A stretch of 64,000 nucleotides of DNA from Mucilaginibacter sp. L294 (GTDB lineage: Bacteria; Bacteroidota; Bacteroidia; Sphingobacteriales; Sphingobacteriaceae): the NCBI RefSeq assembly GCF_001636615.1, contig NZ_LGEK01000014.1, positions 1 through 64,000 on the forward strand, given 5' to 3'. The stretch's first letter is position 1, and each line of letters opens with the position of its first letter. Of the stretch, positions 26,676 through 35,738 are shown one piece after another. The position numbers and the translations under genes are program-made. The notes under the pieces are model-generated. The model worked only from the letters and a program-made list of their open reading frames with translations. It was not told where the DNA came from and searched no databases.

Positions 26676-26968
26676 GGTATCGTTGTTGCGTTTTTTGAGT
26701 AACAAAAATAACACGCGATAGTTTACCTGCCTGGATGTTTTTATCCTTGAAGCGTCCGTAGATTCATTCGGTATGTTTTGTCTTTTTGGCTCTTAACTGG
26801 CTTTCGCAAGAATTTTACACCGATTGAATCCTTTTTTTGGGTTGGATTACAATGTAATTTAAGCCACCTTACGTCGATATAGAGAGTACGATCGTTGAGG
26901 CTTTCCATTGTATGAATTCATCTTGCTTTTTCGATGCTATAAAATGGCCGTGTGCCTGCCGGCTTGTC
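26676..26968. other. gene-free interval
   Basis: No supported gene or repeat was seen between the ankyrin gene and the small gene at 26969. Short frames here lack starts or family resemblance. Confidence 0.5.
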
Positions 26969-27223
26969 TTAAACTTTCCCGAACTGGAAGCCGACCGTCT
27001 TGGGCGCTTCATTTTCGGCAGCAAGCCCTTGGATATAAAGCTGGTCATCGATCAACTTGTAACTCAGCGAGGTCTCGTCTATTTTATAGTTCTCCGCTTC
27101 GAACCGTTCTTTCAATGGTGCAAGGACTTCCTTACGGTCAAAGCTCGGGCTCAATTTCAATTGTTCGTCCTGTGCTTCAAGTACTATGCCTGTTACTTTA
27201 AAGGAAAATATCTTTGCGTTCAT
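26969..27223 (-). CDS. small hypothetical protein next to the ExoVII-like gene
   Basis: The 84-residue acidic protein (MNAKIFSFKVTGIVLEA at the start, KTVGFQFGKV at the end) has no signal peptide and no recognised domain. Predicted pattern is strand, helix (RKEVLAPLKERFEAENYKI), strand, strand. It starts 10 bases after the end of the ExoVII-like gene on the same strand, so the two form a two-gene operon. It is about the size of an exonuclease VII small subunit but does not have the expected two-helix XseB sequence, so I do not call it that. Confidence 0.7.
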   Translation of the reverse strand: MNAKIFSFKVTGIVLEAQDEQLKLSPSFDRKEVLAPLKERFEAENYKIDETSLSYKLIDDQLYIQGLAAENEAPKTVGFQFGKV

Positions 27224-27233
27224 TTGTTTGTCT

Positions 27234-28355
27234 TTAATGTCCTTTTAATAAATAACCAAGCACCAGGCCGGCCAGGATGGCGGCAATGATATACACCCAG
27301 TTCACTGCCGGTTTCTTTTCCATGGTCTCTACCTGCGCTTTATAAGCCGAGATCTGTTCATTGAGCAGAACCAGTTTTTCGTTTTGTAGTTGTTCGGCTC
27401 CGGCTTTCAATTGCTCCACTCCCTTCAGTTGCTCATTTAGGTTATCGATCTGTTTCTGGTAGCCTGCGGCGAGTTGTGCTTTGACGGCATCGACGAGCTT
27501 GGCTTTGGAATGTGCGGCTTCTTCTGTGGTATGGTTATAGGTCTCATTGAGGAAAGCCCCAAATGCGGTTGGCGTGATAAAAGCTTTATCAGCGACTTGT
27601 TGTAACAGGCTGACGTCGTCTTTATGGCCGATGGCGGTCACGAAAAGTGCGCGCAGGGTGGTGCTTTTTTCGGATAGGCCGAGTTTATTGAAAACTTCCA
27701 TTTGTTCCCCACCGCCGCGCGATACAACGATGATATCAAAACCCAGGTCGTCCAGGCGATGCATTTCAGTAGTCAGGTCGGTTTCGCTCGTCAGGCTGAC
27801 ACGGAAGAACTGCAGGTCATAAAATCCGATGGATTCTTTGAGTTGGTGTTTGATGTCGTTATCGATGATACCGCTTTTGCCGATGATGACCGCGATCTTA
27901 AAGGGCTCTTCGGTCAGGATCCTGCTTTTTATAAACCCCTGGACGTCCTTGAAACCGGCCGCGGCTTTGGCTTGCAGCAGGCTGATCTTAGCGAGGTCGT
28001 CTTCGGAGTATTTATTTTGCGTCTGCTCTACCAGGTCGGTTACGGTGAGCTGGATCTGGATGCTGCCCGAGCTGTTCATCACGCGTTTGGTGATAAAACC
28101 GTTCACGGTGATGGTCTTATTGGGCTGAAGTTCGTTACGGATGAGCGCAGGGATGATCAGGGTGAGCTGGGCATCCGAGGATTCATCACGCAACGTGTCA
28201 TAGTAATAACCGTTGTAGGCACTGCTTCTCCCCTGCAGGAACACACCTTTCAGGCAGATCATGCGTTTGCTCTGGCTGATACTGATCGAGTTGTTAAACA
28301 GGTTGAGTACAGCCAAAGGCGAGTAAATAAGCGTTGCAGGGCTTTCCGTTTCCAT
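27234..28355 (-). CDS. exonuclease VII large-subunit (XseA)-like protein with C-terminal membrane anchor
   Basis: The 373-residue protein has an XseA-like N-terminal OB-fold (about 28-110, ICLKGVFLQGRSSAYNGYYY). The catalytic-type domain (about 150-270) has FKIAVIIGKSG, then DIIVVSRGGGEQMEVFN, then ALFVTAIGHKDDVSLL and AFITPTAFGAFL, matching the RGGG, GHE/D and PTPSAAAE landmarks of XseA. A coiled coil (about 275-345) ends in a single transmembrane helix (WVYIIAAILAGLVLGYLL) instead of the normal cytosolic C-terminus. It is shorter than usual XseA (about 400-450). No xseB is adjacent, so it is probably an accessory paralogue and not the housekeeping exonuclease. Confidence 0.8.
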   Translation of the reverse strand: METESPATLIYSPLAVLNLFNNSISISQSKRMICLKGVFLQGRSSAYNGYYYDTLRDESSDAQLTLIIPALIRNELQPNKTITVNGFITKRVMNSSGSIQIQLTVTDLVEQTQNKYSEDDLAKISLLQAKAAAGFKDVQGFIKSRILTEEPFKIAVIIGKSGIIDNDIKHQLKESIGFYDLQFFRVSLTSETDLTTEMHRLDDLGFDIIVVSRGGGEQMEVFNKLGLSEKSTTLRALFVTAIGHKDDVSLLQQVADKAFITPTAFGAFLNETYNHTTEEAAHSKAKLVDAVKAQLAAGYQKQIDNLNEQLKGVEQLKAGAEQLQNEKLVLLNEQISAYKAQVETMEKKPAVNWVYIIAAILAGLVLGYLLKGH

Positions 28356-28443
28356 TGCCCCAAAATTAATAAAAGTCTAGGCATGGCGTTAATGATTATC
28401 GTTATCTACCACCAAGGTTTCTAACCGCGCCTATTTTCGGCCC

Positions 28444-28545
28444 ATGTTATTAGACATCATGACCAAAGCGGATCTCGAGGAGTTCAGGCTTAAATTATTG
28501 GAAGACATTAAAGCAATTATGGTAGTGCAATCATTTTTAGTTTGA
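28444..28545 (+). pseudogene. stub resembling the N-terminus of the HTH gene
   Basis: A 33-codon frame reads MLLDIMTKADLEEFRLKLLE and on to DIKAIM before ending. It resembles ITKEDLNVFKKELLQDLLAAL at the start of the HTH protein at 12649, but the helix-turn-helix part is missing. It may be the 5' stub of another such gene or a chance small frame. Confidence 0.4.
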
Positions 28546-28555
28546 ACAATAAAAA

Positions 28556-28580
28556 AGCGCATCAATATTCTTGATGCGCT
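28556..28580 (-). terminator. terminator of the second SusC/SusD locus
   Basis: The 10-bp stem AGCGCATCAA / TTGATGCGCT with a 5-base loop is followed on the minus strand by a run of Ts. It lies 25 bases after the stop of the last lipoprotein gene and so ends the operon. Confidence 0.8.
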
Positions 28581-28604
28581 TCAATTTAATTCAGTACGAT
28601 AATT

Positions 28605-29609
28605 CTAATTTGGAGTATAAGATGACCCTAATTCATCTACTGATGAATTGATGCCTGCATTGTAACCCGATAGCGACCAGATGTCCCCACTGGTCATATT
28701 GGCGATATATAAATCATAGCCGCCGGCTGTACCTGAACGGGTGCTGGATAGGATGACATAACTTGTACCGCAGGGATAGGCGTCGGCGTACTCGGCATTA
28801 TTGTTATTAAATGGTAACCGTGTTCGCGTGCTGTTGGCAAAATAACCCATATAAACCTGGTCATGATGATCTGTACTGCTATACCACCTGCTGTACAAAA
28901 AGGTGGTTGCATCGCGTTTGATAGGGTAATACTCCTGTACGCCGCTTACATTGGCCAGGGCGGTTTTATTGGTGCCGTCGAGGTTTATCTGGTAAATGTC
29001 TGATGCGCTCCCTGCCCCTTGCGCAAAAAGCAGGGCCGTAGCATCGTCGTTATAGTAAGGCATACCTTCTTCAAGAGCACTGGTGTTAGTAACTACATCG
29101 GTAATATTACCGGTAAGTTCCATTAATTTCAAATCGCCGGCTTGTTTAAAAGCGATGCGGTAACCATTTGGTGAAAATTTAGGATCTTCATCCCGCAGGC
29201 CATTGCCTGCCGTAAGGTTAGTCGGGCTGCTGGCCGAACCGATTGTCCACAAATAAATATCCCAATCGCCCGAGCCTGCGGGTTGGCCCATAAAAACTAT
29301 TTTGGTACCATCGGGACTAAAATGAGCATTCATCGGATATTCAATATTCCAGTTCTGGCTTACCCAGGTCAATACATTTGTGTTAAAATTATAGATATAC
29401 ATTTTGGTGCCCGAACAGGCGTAGCAGGAGTAGCTATGGTAAACAAGCTTCCCTGTAATACTAGGTTTTGCCTGTATAGCATTTATTTTCGGGTGGGTAC
29501 CTATTTGACTTTTTACTGTCTCAGCTGCTGCTTTGTTTTTGGAATCTTTTTGGCAAGAGCCGAGTATTCCTGTTAAGAAAACAAGCGTTAAAATTGCAAT
29601 CCTTTTCAT
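28605..29609 (-). CDS. TolB/PD40-type beta-propeller lipoprotein (paralogue A)
   Basis: The 334-residue protein has a lipoprotein signal with lipobox LGSC (Cys19). Repeated beta-propeller blades carry the PD40 pattern FSPDGTKIVFMGQPAGSGDW, then DEDPKFSPNGYRIAFKQ and DIYQINLDGTNKTAL. Other blades lie at HDQVYMGYFAN and YDLYIANMTSG. PD40 propellers bind proteins or ligands and are usually non-catalytic. The pair HSYSCYACSGTKMYIY near the start has two Cys not seen in typical blades. It is the last gene of the sigma/FecR/SusC/SusD locus, where it may be a surface-exposed ligand-binding lipoprotein. It is very similar to the next gene. Confidence 0.85.
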   Translation of the reverse strand: MKRIAILTLVFLTGILGSCQKDSKNKAAAETVKSQIGTHPKINAIQAKPSITGKLVYHSYSCYACSGTKMYIYNFNTNVLTWVSQNWNIEYPMNAHFSPDGTKIVFMGQPAGSGDWDIYLWTIGSASSPTNLTAGNGLRDEDPKFSPNGYRIAFKQAGDLKLMELTGNITDVVTNTSALEEGMPYYNDDATALLFAQGAGSASDIYQINLDGTNKTALANVSGVQEYYPIKRDATTFLYSRWYSSTDHHDQVYMGYFANSTRTRLPFNNNNAEYADAYPCGTSYVILSSTRSGTAGGYDLYIANMTSGDIWSLSGYNAGINSSVDELGSSYTPN

Positions 29610-29680
29610 GTTATTTAAGTTTTAAAGTGTTAAACTAATCTGGATACCTTTTTTTATGTTAAATCATAAAAAAGATTATA

Positions 29681-30685
29681 TTAATTAGGCGTGTATGCCG
29701 CGCCCAATTCATTGTCAGACGAATTGATGCCGGCATTGTAGCTCGTTAACGACCATATATTGTTACTGGTAATATCTGCTATATACAGATCGTACCCGCC
29801 AGCGGTTCCGGCACGGCTGCTGGAAAGGATCACGTAGTTTGCTCCGCAGGGATAAGCGTCGGCATATTCTGCGTTGTTATTGTTAAACGGAAGCCGGGTA
29901 CGGGTGCTGTTTGCAAAATACCCCATATAAACCTGGTCGTGATGATCGCTGCTGCTGTACCACCTGCTGTACAGGAAAGTGTTTTGGTCCCGCTTTATCG
30001 GGTAATACTCTTGCACATCAGCGACATTTGCTAAAGCCGTTTTATTTGTTCCATCAAGATTGATCTGGTAAATGTCAGAATTGCTGCCCGCCCCCTGTGC
30101 AAATAGCAGGCCTGTGGCATCATCATTATAGTAAGGCATGCCTTCTTCAATGGAAGGCGTATTGGTGATAACATCTGTAATATTAGCGTCAAGGTCCAAC
30201 AATTTAAGGTCCCCGTCTTGTTTAAACGCTATCCTGTAACCATTTGGTGAAAATTTGGGGTCTTCATCCTTCAAACCATTCCCCGCCGTAAGGTTTGTCG
30301 GGGCATCTGCTGAACCAACTCTCCAAAGATAGATATCCCAATCGCCCGATCCGGCCGGCTGTCCCATGAATACGATCTTTGTGCCATCCGGATTAAAGTG
30401 AGCATTTATCGGATAATCGATATTCCAGTTTTGGCTTATCCAGCTTAGGGTATTCGTGCTAAAATTGTATATATACATTTTTGTGCCGGCACAGGCGTAA
30501 CAAGAGTAACTATGATATACAAGTTTACCGGTAATAGCAGGCTTTGGGTTTGCGCTGGTTAACGGCGTATCAATCGCTGCCTTTCCATCTTCAGGATCAA
30601 ACGGCACACTGTTCTTTAATTCCTTTTGACAAGCGCCAAGTAATCCGGTGATAAAAACTAACGCTATAATTAAAATTCTTTTCAT
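29681..30685 (-). CDS. TolB/PD40-type beta-propeller lipoprotein (paralogue B)
   Basis: The 334-residue protein is the same length as paralogue A and alike along nearly the whole sequence (FNPDGTKIVFMGQPAGSGDW, DEDPKFSPNGYRIAFKQDGD, RWYSSSDHHDQVYMGYFAN). The lipobox is LGAC (Cys19). Differences cluster in the stretch after the lipid anchor and in the last blade. A tandem duplication is the simplest origin. Position just after the SusD gene suggests both are exported with the transporter and either bind its ligand or widen specificity. Confidence 0.85.
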   Translation of the reverse strand: MKRILIIALVFITGLLGACQKELKNSVPFDPEDGKAAIDTPLTSANPKPAITGKLVYHSYSCYACAGTKMYIYNFSTNTLSWISQNWNIDYPINAHFNPDGTKIVFMGQPAGSGDWDIYLWRVGSADAPTNLTAGNGLKDEDPKFSPNGYRIAFKQDGDLKLLDLDANITDVITNTPSIEEGMPYYNDDATGLLFAQGAGSNSDIYQINLDGTNKTALANVADVQEYYPIKRDQNTFLYSRWYSSSDHHDQVYMGYFANSTRTRLPFNNNNAEYADAYPCGANYVILSSSRAGTAGGYDLYIADITSNNIWSLTSYNAGINSSDNELGAAYTPN

Positions 30686-30727
30686 TTTATTTAAGTTTAA
30701 AAATGTTTACAGATGATGAACGATCAC

Positions 30728-32221
30728 TTAATAACCGGGATTCTGCTTTAATTTATTATTCCTGTTAAGTTCGCTTGCCGGGATAGGAAGTAACGTCTTA
30801 TCGTTGTTCGCTGCGTAATTAACCAGTTCCCGGTCGGCGTTTCCACAGTTTAGTTTGTACTCCTTCAACGCGTTCATTGTGCTGGTGAATTTTCCCGTTC
30901 TGACCAGGTCGTTAAACCTGGATCCCTCAAACGCAAGCTCTAACCGGCGCTCATTCAGGATGTAGGTTTTAACGGTCTCTTTATCGCTCATTGCTTTACC
31001 CGTTAAATGCACACGTCCGCGTATTTTGTTTAAAAGTGTAATCGCGCCATCGGCTCCGGATATATTCCCTAATTCGTTTTGGGCTTCGGCTTTCAATAAT
31101 ATAATATCAGCCAGGCGGATCAGGTAAGTATAATCACCGCTTGCATAACCATTCGCGTGTTCCCACTTAAAAACGAAGGGTATTTGCCCAGCAGAGGCAC
31201 ATGGCTTCCAGTACTCATCCGCCCATTCGGCACTGGCCATCAGGATATTTGTATTCTTCCGCTCGGTGTCGCCTTCGTTGTCATATGCCTTAACTAAATC
31301 CAACGAAGGCGTACAGTATTTCCTCCAGGCATCTCCGGTTAACGACGGCGGTAAAAACAATTGCGGCCCCCAGTTAGCCTGGGCGGTATTGGCAATGAAT
31401 TGAACCTCGAAAATCGCCTCGGAATTGATGTAATGGGAACCATCAAACAGCTGGTTATAAATAGGATGCAAATCGTAACCGGCCGGGCTGTTAATTACAG
31501 CATTACAATACGTTACAACTTTGTTATAATCAGGGTTGGGCATTTGCGCGTATACCTGGGCTAAAAGAGAATTTACAGCACCTTTAGTTGCCCTCGATTT
31601 ATTGACCGAAGCGCCCTGGCCATAGTCATCAGGTAATACAAGCGCGTCGTTTAGATCAGCAATAATTTGTTTGTAAATTGCATCCGGAGTTGCTGCCGGG
31701 ACATTTACTTTTGATGCGTCGACAGAACCAAAGTCAGTTACTAACGGTATATTTCCATATAGCTTGAGTAGTTCAAAGTAATAGTAAGCTCTTAAAAACT
31801 TAGCTTCCCCGGTAATTTGTGCTTTCCTTTCAGCGGTTAACTGCGGGTCATCCACGCCCCGGACCTTATCGATAACCAAATTTGCTCGTGCTACCCCATT
31901 AAAAAGCTGGCGGTAGTCAAACGTTGCGCGGCTATTTGAAGATGATATTTTTAGGGCATCATATTGATTGATTTCCTGGTCATCCCCGCCGGAGTAAGCG
32001 TTATCTGATCGCGCATCACCCAATAGCACCCTGTCCCAAATAAAATATTCTTGATATAAAGTATTGTATACACCTGTAAGCGCTGCTTCAATATCTTTTG
32101 CTGTTTTGTAGGCATTGCCCGTTGTAGCACTGGATTCCGGAGTAACATCCAGGAATTTCTTGCATGATGCGCATAACGCGATACACATCATCCATATGAA
32201 GTATTGTCTGATCTTTTTCAT
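30728..32221 (-). CDS. RagB/SusD-family outer-membrane nutrient-binding lipoprotein
   Basis: The 497-residue protein has a lipoprotein signal with lipobox CASC (Cys20) and then KKFLDVTPES. Family marks are EAKFLRAYYYFELLKLYGNI with PLVTD, the C-terminal ILNERRLELAFEGSRFNDLV and the terminal LKQNPGY. It caps the SusC channel encoded 20 bases upstream. Length is within the family range. The ligand is unknown. Confidence 0.95.
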   Translation of the reverse strand: MKKIRQYFIWMMCIALCASCKKFLDVTPESSATTGNAYKTAKDIEAALTGVYNTLYQEYFIWDRVLLGDARSDNAYSGGDDQEINQYDALKISSSNSRATFDYRQLFNGVARANLVIDKVRGVDDPQLTAERKAQITGEAKFLRAYYYFELLKLYGNIPLVTDFGSVDASKVNVPAATPDAIYKQIIADLNDALVLPDDYGQGASVNKSRATKGAVNSLLAQVYAQMPNPDYNKVVTYCNAVINSPAGYDLHPIYNQLFDGSHYINSEAIFEVQFIANTAQANWGPQLFLPPSLTGDAWRKYCTPSLDLVKAYDNEGDTERKNTNILMASAEWADEYWKPCASAGQIPFVFKWEHANGYASGDYTYLIRLADIILLKAEAQNELGNISGADGAITLLNKIRGRVHLTGKAMSDKETVKTYILNERRLELAFEGSRFNDLVRTGKFTSTMNALKEYKLNCGNADRELVNYAANNDKTLLPIPASELNRNNKLKQNPGY

Positions 32222-32241
32222 TTCTTAAAGATTTAGTGATA

Positions 32242-35200
32242 TTACAATGAGATATTTAAGCCGATAATAAATGTTCTAACCTGAGGATAAGTTCCGAAAT
32301 CAATTCCGGACACGCCGTTCTGACCTGCAAAAGCACTTACTTCCGGGTCAAAACCGCTGTATTTGGAAGAAGTGAAGATATTTTCCCCGGTGACGTATAA
32401 GCTCAGTTTTTGAAGACCCAGTTTTTGAACGATAGCTGTTGAAAACGAATAACCGAGTGTGGCCGACTTTAGGCGCAGGTACGAGCCATTTTCAATAAAC
32501 CTCGAAGATATGCGGCTATTATTAACATCATCCGCTACAGCTTTAGGGATACTGGTAACCTGGCCGGGGGTTGTCCACCGGTTTAAAACTGTTACAGATT
32601 GGTTTCTGAAATCGTTCAGCCCCTCTGTTTCTATCCGGGTCGCGTTAAAGATCTGGTTACCCTGTACGCCCTGGAAGAATATGTTGATGTTGAAGTTTTT
32701 ATAACTAAGGTAATTTGTAACACCGTAGGTGAATTTTGGATTGGCATTCCCAATAACCCGTTTATCATCATTGTTTAGCACACCATTGTTATCAAAATCT
32801 TCATATTGCTCCATACCTGTTTTGGGGTCAACGCCCTTGGCAACATAGCCAAAGAAAGTTCCTAATGGATAGCCTTCTTTGATAATGGCGGCTTCTTCGC
32901 GTTGCTCAATTGCGCCAACAGGCAACACCTGATCTGCGATGTAACCCACCTTATTGCGGTTGATCGATAGGTTTAAATTGGTTTCCCATTTAAGATCATT
33001 AACCAGGTTTTTTGTGTTCAATGCAAACTCGATACCCTTATTCTGGAGGTTACCCACATTCTGCAACGCGCCGCTAAAGCCGCTTGATAATGCCACCGGC
33101 TTATCAAACAACAGATCCCGGGTTTGCTTTTTATAGGCGTCAACTGACAAGTTTACACGTGAGTTAAATAGTGAAACGTCGATACCCAAATTGTTTTGAA
33201 TTGTTGTTTCCCATTTAAGGTCTCTGTTTTCGGGCGTCTCCGGCCCGGTTCCTGAGTTAAGTACACCCCCTAAAACGTAATTATCGCCAACATGCACCTC
33301 CCCCAAATAGGAATAAGGGCTAATACGGTCATTGCCTACCTTACCCCAACCGTACCTGATCTTAAGGTCACTTAAAAAAGGTACATCCTTTAGGAAGTTT
33401 TCCTGCGAAAGCCTCCATCCAACAGAGAATGAAGGAAAGTATCCCCACCGGTTATCCGGCCCAAATACAGATGATGCATCAGCGCGGAAATTTCCGGTTA
33501 CCAGGTATTTGTCGTCAAAAGCGTAATTGACCCGACTAATGATCGCCTGGTTTGTTCTTGCAGTTCTTGAACCTGTTGCCTTATTGATAACCGATCCACC
33601 ATTTACTGTAGTTACGGTTGATGACGAGAAATTTTTCGTTTCTATCTCCGAACTTTCAGCAGCCGATCTGGACATGGAGAACCCGCCAAAAGCCTCAATA
33701 GAATGCTTGCCGATTAACTTTTTAAAGGTCAGCGTATTTTCGTTAAGCCAGTAATTATTTTGACTAATATTTAAATCGGCCAGCCCGTTATTTACCCTTC
33801 CGTAATCTGTTTTAAACGGATCAAGGAAATAGTTGTACCGATTTGTAGAATAATCATAACCGAAAAGTGATTTTGCCTTAAGAGAACTCAAGATATTAAC
33901 CTCTGCATACACATTGCCAAAAAACCTGGAATTGTTATAGCCATTAACAGACCCGTCTGTGTATGCCGCCGGGTTGTTAAATGATAAACGTAGAGGGTTG
34001 GCTGTAAATGACCCATCAGGATTGAATATATCGATGACCGGTGAAGATGTTAAAAGGTTCATGATCACCCCGCCTTTGCCAGAACCTGCGTTGTCGGCAA
34101 TATTTCTGTCAAACCATCTTGAAAAGAGTACGCTTGTACCTACCTTAACTATCTTGCCTACTTTTTGGTCTAAGTTCACCTTAAAGTTGTAGCGGTTAAC
34201 AGAGTTGTTGCGTACCACGCCATCTTCTTTGATCCACCCGCCCGACATATAGTATTGCGTATTCTCGTTCCCGCCGTTTAATGCCATTTGATAATTTTGC
34301 GCATAGGCATCCCTGAAGATCACATCCTGCCAGTTGGTATTGGCCTTGTACTTTGTCCAATCTGCAACCTCGTTCAATTCAGTCATCAGATCGATATATT
34401 GGCTCCTGTCCAGAACATTCAATGTTTTAACAACATTCGAGACCCCGCCATATGTGGAGAGCGTCAATACTGGCTTTTGATTTTTACCTCTCTTAGTAGT
34501 GATCAAAACAACACCGTTAGCACCGGATGCACCATATATTGCAGCGGAAGAAGCATCTTTAAGTATTGTTATAGATTCGATATCAGCAGGGTTGAGATCA
34601 TAAGTTGTAGCGCTTTGCACACCATCAACTATGTATAGCGGTTCGCTATCGGCCGTTATTGAAGTTGTACCACGTATCCTGATAGAGATTCCTGCCTGGG
34701 GTTTACCCGATGGCCGGATAACTTCAACGCCGGCTGCTTTTCCCTCCAGCGAATAACCAAAATTAGTAGCCGGCCTGTCTTCCAGGTCTTTTGAGGTGAC
34801 AATACTCACCGCCCCGGTAAGGTCTTTTTTGCGCTGCGTGCCATAGCCCACCACTACAACGGCGTTAAGTTCCTTAGGATCGGGTTGAAGCATGATCGCT
34901 ATATTTTGCTGGCCTGTATAAATAAATGATTGGGTAGTCATCCCCACATAGGATATGGCAATTTTGGCATTTTGCTCAACACCTATAAGTGTAAATTCGC
35001 CCTGTGCGTCAGTTGTTAGGGTTTTGTTAATATTGCCTACCACCGTAACGGTTGCTCCTGGTAAGGGGCGGCCGGTTTCGTCAACTACCTTTCCATTTAG
35101 CTCTGCGACAGTTTTCACCGCGATAGCCGGCAAAAGGGCGCCATCCTTTAACTTAAAAGTCACCGACTTATCTTCGATGTGATAAATTAGCGGCTGGTTC

Positions 35201-35502
35201 TGCAATGACTGTTTTAAAGCCTCATCAATTGAGACGTCTTTCAGTTCCACGGTTACCGGGGTCGTCAATTCTAGGATATCGTCGCTATAAACAAAATCGT
35301 AGCCGCTTTGCTGACGTATTTTTTTCAAAACCTTGTCAAGGCTCACGTTTTTTTCCTTAAGGGTGATCTTTTGGGCGAAAGTTGATGCGCTGACGGTCAT
35401 CACAGATACCAACAGCATGAGGGTGGTCATTTTCACAACTAAAATTGTTATGCGCCGCGGATATAAACGGCACGTGCTTATGCATACTGCATTTAAATTC
35501 AT
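32242..35502 (-). CDS. SusC/RagA-family TonB-dependent transporter with STN signalling domain
   Basis: The 1,086-residue protein has a signal peptide (TTLMLLVSVMTVSASTFAQ, about residues 26-44) after a long basic N-terminus. An STN domain follows (about 45-120, VSLDKVLKKIRQQSGYDFVY), then a carboxypeptidase-like beta domain (ELNGKVVDETGRPLPGATVT) and the junction motif NAVVVVGYGTQRKKDLTGAV. A plug (ISIRIRGTTS, PLYIVDGV) and the outer-membrane barrel complete it. It is the transporter and the signal receiver of the second locus, paired with FecR (35739) and SusD (30728). Confidence 0.95.
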   Translation of the reverse strand: MNLNAVCISTCRLYPRRITILVVKMTTLMLLVSVMTVSASTFAQKITLKEKNVSLDKVLKKIRQQSGYDFVYSDDILELTTPVTVELKDVSIDEALKQSLQNQPLIYHIEDKSVTFKLKDGALLPAIAVKTVAELNGKVVDETGRPLPGATVTVVGNINKTLTTDAQGEFTLIGVEQNAKIAISYVGMTTQSFIYTGQQNIAIMLQPDPKELNAVVVVGYGTQRKKDLTGAVSIVTSKDLEDRPATNFGYSLEGKAAGVEVIRPSGKPQAGISIRIRGTTSITADSEPLYIVDGVQSATTYDLNPADIESITILKDASSAAIYGASGANGVVLITTKRGKNQKPVLTLSTYGGVSNVVKTLNVLDRSQYIDLMTELNEVADWTKYKANTNWQDVIFRDAYAQNYQMALNGGNENTQYYMSGGWIKEDGVVRNNSVNRYNFKVNLDQKVGKIVKVGTSVLFSRWFDRNIADNAGSGKGGVIMNLLTSSPVIDIFNPDGSFTANPLRLSFNNPAAYTDGSVNGYNNSRFFGNVYAEVNILSSLKAKSLFGYDYSTNRYNYFLDPFKTDYGRVNNGLADLNISQNNYWLNENTLTFKKLIGKHSIEAFGGFSMSRSAAESSEIETKNFSSSTVTTVNGGSVINKATGSRTARTNQAIISRVNYAFDDKYLVTGNFRADASSVFGPDNRWGYFPSFSVGWRLSQENFLKDVPFLSDLKIRYGWGKVGNDRISPYSYLGEVHVGDNYVLGGVLNSGTGPETPENRDLKWETTIQNNLGIDVSLFNSRVNLSVDAYKKQTRDLLFDKPVALSSGFSGALQNVGNLQNKGIEFALNTKNLVNDLKWETNLNLSINRNKVGYIADQVLPVGAIEQREEAAIIKEGYPLGTFFGYVAKGVDPKTGMEQYEDFDNNGVLNNDDKRVIGNANPKFTYGVTNYLSYKNFNINIFFQGVQGNQIFNATRIETEGLNDFRNQSVTVLNRWTTPGQVTSIPKAVADDVNNSRISSRFIENGSYLRLKSATLGYSFSTAIVQKLGLQKLSLYVTGENIFTSSKYSGFDPEVSAFAGQNGVSGIDFGTYPQVRTFIIGLNISL

Positions 35503-35605
35503 AAATTTGAATTGTTCAGGTTAAATAAATTTGTTTTCAACACACGGATATTATTTTTCCTTATTGAGGCTATGCCGCAAAAGAAAGGGTGACCTGAACA
35601 TGCAG

Positions 35606-35639
35606 CGTATCCCGAGGTCCAAGCCGGGATGCGTTTTTT
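35606..35639. terminator. stem-loop between FecR and SusC genes of locus 2
   Basis: CGTATCCCG / CGGGATGCG pairs with one G-U and a 10-base loop, followed by six Ts on the plus strand. On the minus strand, the direction of the flanking genes, it forms the same hairpin without a T run, so attenuation or mRNA processing between FecR and SusC is as likely as termination. Confidence 0.45.
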
Positions 35640-35738
35640 ATTTCAGGCACCTTTGTGGGGGCAACTACCAGCGTAAAATTTTTCTCATAATTTAATTTTT
35701 AGGGTATAAAATCTAGTTAATTTAATTTCAAAGCGGCT

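Noticed and set aside
26969..27223. Small gene as an exonuclease VII small subunit (xseB)
   Set aside because: Size and position fit, but the sequence alternates strand and helix and lacks the two-helix XseB pattern.
27702..28424. 240-codon frame antisense to the ExoVII-like gene
   Set aside because: The minus-strand protein shows ordered XseA landmarks; the plus-strand frame has no recognisable domain.
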